From assembly GCA_902538085.1 (NCBI GenBank), contig CACBDV010000001.1, forward strand, positions 293,766 to 357,765: a stretch of 64,000 nt of DNA. Reading direction: 5' to 3'. This document shows positions 61,830-64,000 of the stretch, one piece after another (position 1 is the stretch's first letter; each line of letters opens with the position of its first letter). The notes under the pieces are model-generated. The model had not been told where the DNA came from. It did no database searches and saw nothing but the letters and a program-made list of their open reading frames with translations. A program made the translations under genes and the position numbers. This stretch comes from an uncultured Alphaproteobacteria bacterium. GTDB taxonomy: Bacteria; Pseudomonadota; Alphaproteobacteria; HIMB59.

Positions 61830-62096
61830 TTATTTTGAAATTGCGGTTATATCTTTTTGTAATTTTGAGATAGTTCTAGATGCCTTATTGAGATGCATAA
61901 TTTTCTTTTTAGTTGATTTATGCAATACAGACATAACTACTTTTAGTTTCGCCATTGATTCCTCTACCTTTTTATCTTTAATGAGTTTATCAATTGCCTT
62001 TAGCTGAGTTGAAACATTTGATTTAACAGCTTTGTTGACTATTTTTTTTCTATCAGACTGTCGAAGTCTTTTTTTTGCTGATTTATGTTGTGGCAT
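61830..62096 (-). CDS. rpsT: 30S ribosomal protein S20
   Basis: MPQHKSAKKRLRQSDRKKIVNKAVKS; dnaA-proximal position. Confidence 0.94.
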   Translation of the reverse strand: MPQHKSAKKRLRQSDRKKIVNKAVKSNVSTQLKAIDKLIKDKKVEESMAKLKVVMSVLHKSTKKKIMHLNKASRTISKLQKDITAISK

Positions 62097-62141
62097 ATAA
62101 AAATATTATTAACAGGTTGTTCGTCTAAAAGCGTTAGTAAC

Positions 62142-62150
62142 TTATACACA
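62142..62150 (+). promoter_or_regulatory. Single DnaA box TTATACACA upstream of rpsT-dnaA
   Basis: Exact match to TTATNCACA in the fpg-rpsT gap. Confidence 0.45.
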
Positions 62151-62155
62151 TTTTT

Positions 62156-62974
62156 TTATTTTTGTAAAGCAGGTGAAAAAAAAGTTGAACGCCCATTTTG
62201 AATGATTTTTTTTATCTTGTAGGTCTTTTTTTTGTATATTACATGTCTCTTTTGATAAACCTTAAATAAACTCTGAAAACTTCCGAGGGTTCCATCTGGG
62301 GACTTATAATCATTTATTGAAGAGCCACCATTTTTTAAAGATAGTTTCATTACAAATTTACAAGAGCTGAATAACTTAGATATTTCTGCTTTTTTAAGAG
62401 TGTTCGTTAGTCTTTGAGGATTTAACTTTGAATGAAAAAGAGCTTCATTGGCGTATATGTTTCCAATGCCCACTATTAAACTTTGATCAAGTAAAGCTTG
62501 TTTCAAAGAGATTTTTTTCTTTAAAAATTTGTTATACATCTCATTTAAATTAATCTTGTTAATTAATAAATCGGTTCCATAATTATTAAAAAAAAATTCA
62601 ACTTCTTTTGAGTCTTTTAGCCTAAAAAACATACCAAACCTTCGAGGATCATTATAAACAATTTTAAATTTGTTAAATTGTAGAATAACGTGATCGTGTT
62701 TTTCTTTTATATAATTCTCGTTTAAATAAAACTTTAATCGACCACTCATTCCCAGATGAATAATTACATAATTATCATTTTCTAATCCTATGATTATGTA
62801 TTTTGCAAAACGTTTAACAGACATGATTTTTTTCTGAGATATTTGCTCGAGATCTTTGAAGTTTAAATTTTTCCTTAGTTTTTTTTGTGACTTTTTAATA
62901 GAAATAATTTTTTTTCCTTTAACTTTTGACTTTAAATATCTTATTGTTGTTTCTACTTCAGGTAGTTCAGGCAT
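62156..62974 (-). CDS. mutM: Formamidopyrimidine-DNA glycosylase
   Basis: MPELPEVETTIRYLK; IIHLGMSGRLKF; VGIGNIYANEALF. No C4 zinc finger is evident in the C-terminal segment. Confidence 0.93.
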   Translation of the reverse strand: MPELPEVETTIRYLKSKVKGKKIISIKKSQKKLRKNLNFKDLEQISQKKIMSVKRFAKYIIIGLENDNYVIIHLGMSGRLKFYLNENYIKEKHDHVILQFNKFKIVYNDPRRFGMFFRLKDSKEVEFFFNNYGTDLLINKINLNEMYNKFLKKKISLKQALLDQSLIVGIGNIYANEALFHSKLNPQRLTNTLKKAEISKLFSSCKFVMKLSLKNGGSSINDYKSPDGTLGSFQSLFKVYQKRHVIYKKKTYKIKKIIQNGRSTFFSPALQK

Positions 62975-63674
62975 GATAACTAAAAATAATTCAAATAATT
63001 ATAATATTACAGATATTTTTGAAAATGTATCTCATGCAAAATATGACTTAATGAACGATATTATGAGTCTTGGAGTACATAGACTTTGGAAAAAATATTT
63101 TGTTGAACTTGTATTATCAAAACATACTGGCAATGAGAAAATTTTAGACATTGCAAGTGGTAGTGGGGATATTTTTAATTTGCTTCCTATTTCAAAAAAT
63201 CTTTATGCTTTAGATCCTGTTTCCGAAATGCATAATATATCCAGAAAAAAAAATAGTTCTAAAAAAATTAATTACGAAGTTGGTTATGCAGAAAATTTGC
63301 CTTATAAAAAAAATTTTTTTCGAACTATAACATGTACTTATGGTGTAAGAAATTTTAATAATCGAAAAAATGGTTTTTCTGAGATTTATAGATGTCTTAA
63401 AAAAAATGGTTATTTTTTTATTATGGAATTTGGTATTCCAAAAAGAGATTTATTAATAAGTCCATACAAAAACTTTTTAAAATATATTTTACCTTTTACC
63501 GGTAGCATCATCTCCAATGATAGACATAGTTATAAATACTTAGCTGACAGTATTATTTCTTTTCCTAATCAAAATAATCTTCTTAAAGAACTGATAAATA
63601 CAGGTTTTTCTCATATTAAAACTATTGATTTCATTTCTGGAGCTAACAGCATATATATAGTGCAGAAAAAATGA
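62973..63674 (+). CDS. ubiE: Ubiquinone/menaquinone methyltransferase UbiE
   Basis: FENVSHAKYDLMNDIMSLGVHRLWKKYF; LDIASGSGDIF; CTYGVRNFNNRKNGFSEIYRCLKKNGYFFIMEF. Start moved to the ATG at 62973. Confidence 0.93.
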   Translation: MITKNNSNNYNITDIFENVSHAKYDLMNDIMSLGVHRLWKKYFVELVLSKHTGNEKILDIASGSGDIFNLLPISKNLYALDPVSEMHNISRKKNSSKKINYEVGYAENLPYKKNFFRTITCTYGVRNFNNRKNGFSEIYRCLKKNGYFFIMEFGIPKRDLLISPYKNFLKYILPFTGSIISNDRHSYKYLADSIISFPNQNNLLKELINTGFSHIKTIDFISGANSIYIVQKK

Positions 63675-64000
63675 AAATTTTAATAATAATAACGGGGAGT
63701 GTTGGCTGTTATAAATCTTTAGATCTAATTCGTGAGTGCCAAAAAAAAACCATTGAATATGAAGTTATTGCAACAAAAAACACTTATGAGTTTATTTCTA
63801 AACTACTACTTGAAACAATTTCCAATAAGCCAGTGTATTCAGAGCTCTTTGATTTGGATATGGAAAAAAAAATTGGTCACATAAAATTAGCACGAGATAA
63901 TACTCATATTATTGTTTATCCTGCGACAGCCAATATAATTTCAAAATTTGCAAAAGGTTTTTGTGATGACCTAGCTCTAACATGTATGATTGCTGCAAAC
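63671..64000 (+). CDS. coaBC: CoaBC phosphopantothenoylcysteine decarboxylase, N-terminal part (runs off right edge)
   Basis: MKILIIITGSVGCYKSLDLIREC...HIKLARDNTHIIVYPATANIISKFAKGFCDDLALT; ATGA overlap with ubiE; not in track because partial. Confidence 0.88.
   Translation, partial: MKILIIITGSVGCYKSLDLIRECQKKTIEYEVIATKNTYEFISKLLLETISNKPVYSELFDLDMEKKIGHIKLARDNTHIIVYPATANIISKFAKGFCDDLALTCMIAAN

Overview
The window is a gene-dense, AT-rich bacterial chromosome segment with no rRNA, tRNA, CRISPR, phage or transposon that I could recognise. Gene content (RegB/RegA, TsaE next to an AmgK/MurU-like pair, dnaA-dnaN-recF-gyrB, rpsT, fpg-ubiE) and compact overlapping operons suggest a streamlined marine alphaproteobacterium; that assignment is inference. 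About 1-31 kb is accessory metabolism: beta-oxidation; D-amino-acid dehydrogenase; a CsoR/DUF4396/cytochrome c locus; an AglEFG-GH4-AglK-GH1 alpha-glucoside operon; an IolD-like locus; an ABC importer with two non-identical ATPases next to alcohol dehydrogenase, PQQ sugar dehydrogenase and an SMP-30 lactonase; and a DddP-like DMSP lyase. About 31.5-41 kb is a divergent phosphonate locus: a Ugp-type ABC importer facing phosphonoacetate hydrolase, phosphonoacetaldehyde dehydrogenase, a binding protein, a MetE-like protein and an Fe-ADH. About 41-64 kb is mostly core: trxA, metK/ahcY, nrdAB, polA, regBA, gyrB-recF-dnaN-dnaA, rpsT, fpg, ubiE, coaBC. The strongest leads are: (1) the phosphonate divergon with an 11-bp-arm dyad between its arms; (2) a methyltransferase-like / DddP-like / cryptic SMR-like cassette, whose SMR-like ORF is absent from the ORF track, appears to start at CTG and lacks the conserved Glu14; (3) an ABC importer ATPase pair with complementary degeneracy, predicting one functional and one degenerate ATP site; (4) an AcoR-like regulator without an AAA+ domain facing a strong palindrome; (5) strong stem-loops directly after all three ABC binding-protein genes. 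All function calls are from reading translations; no searches were run.
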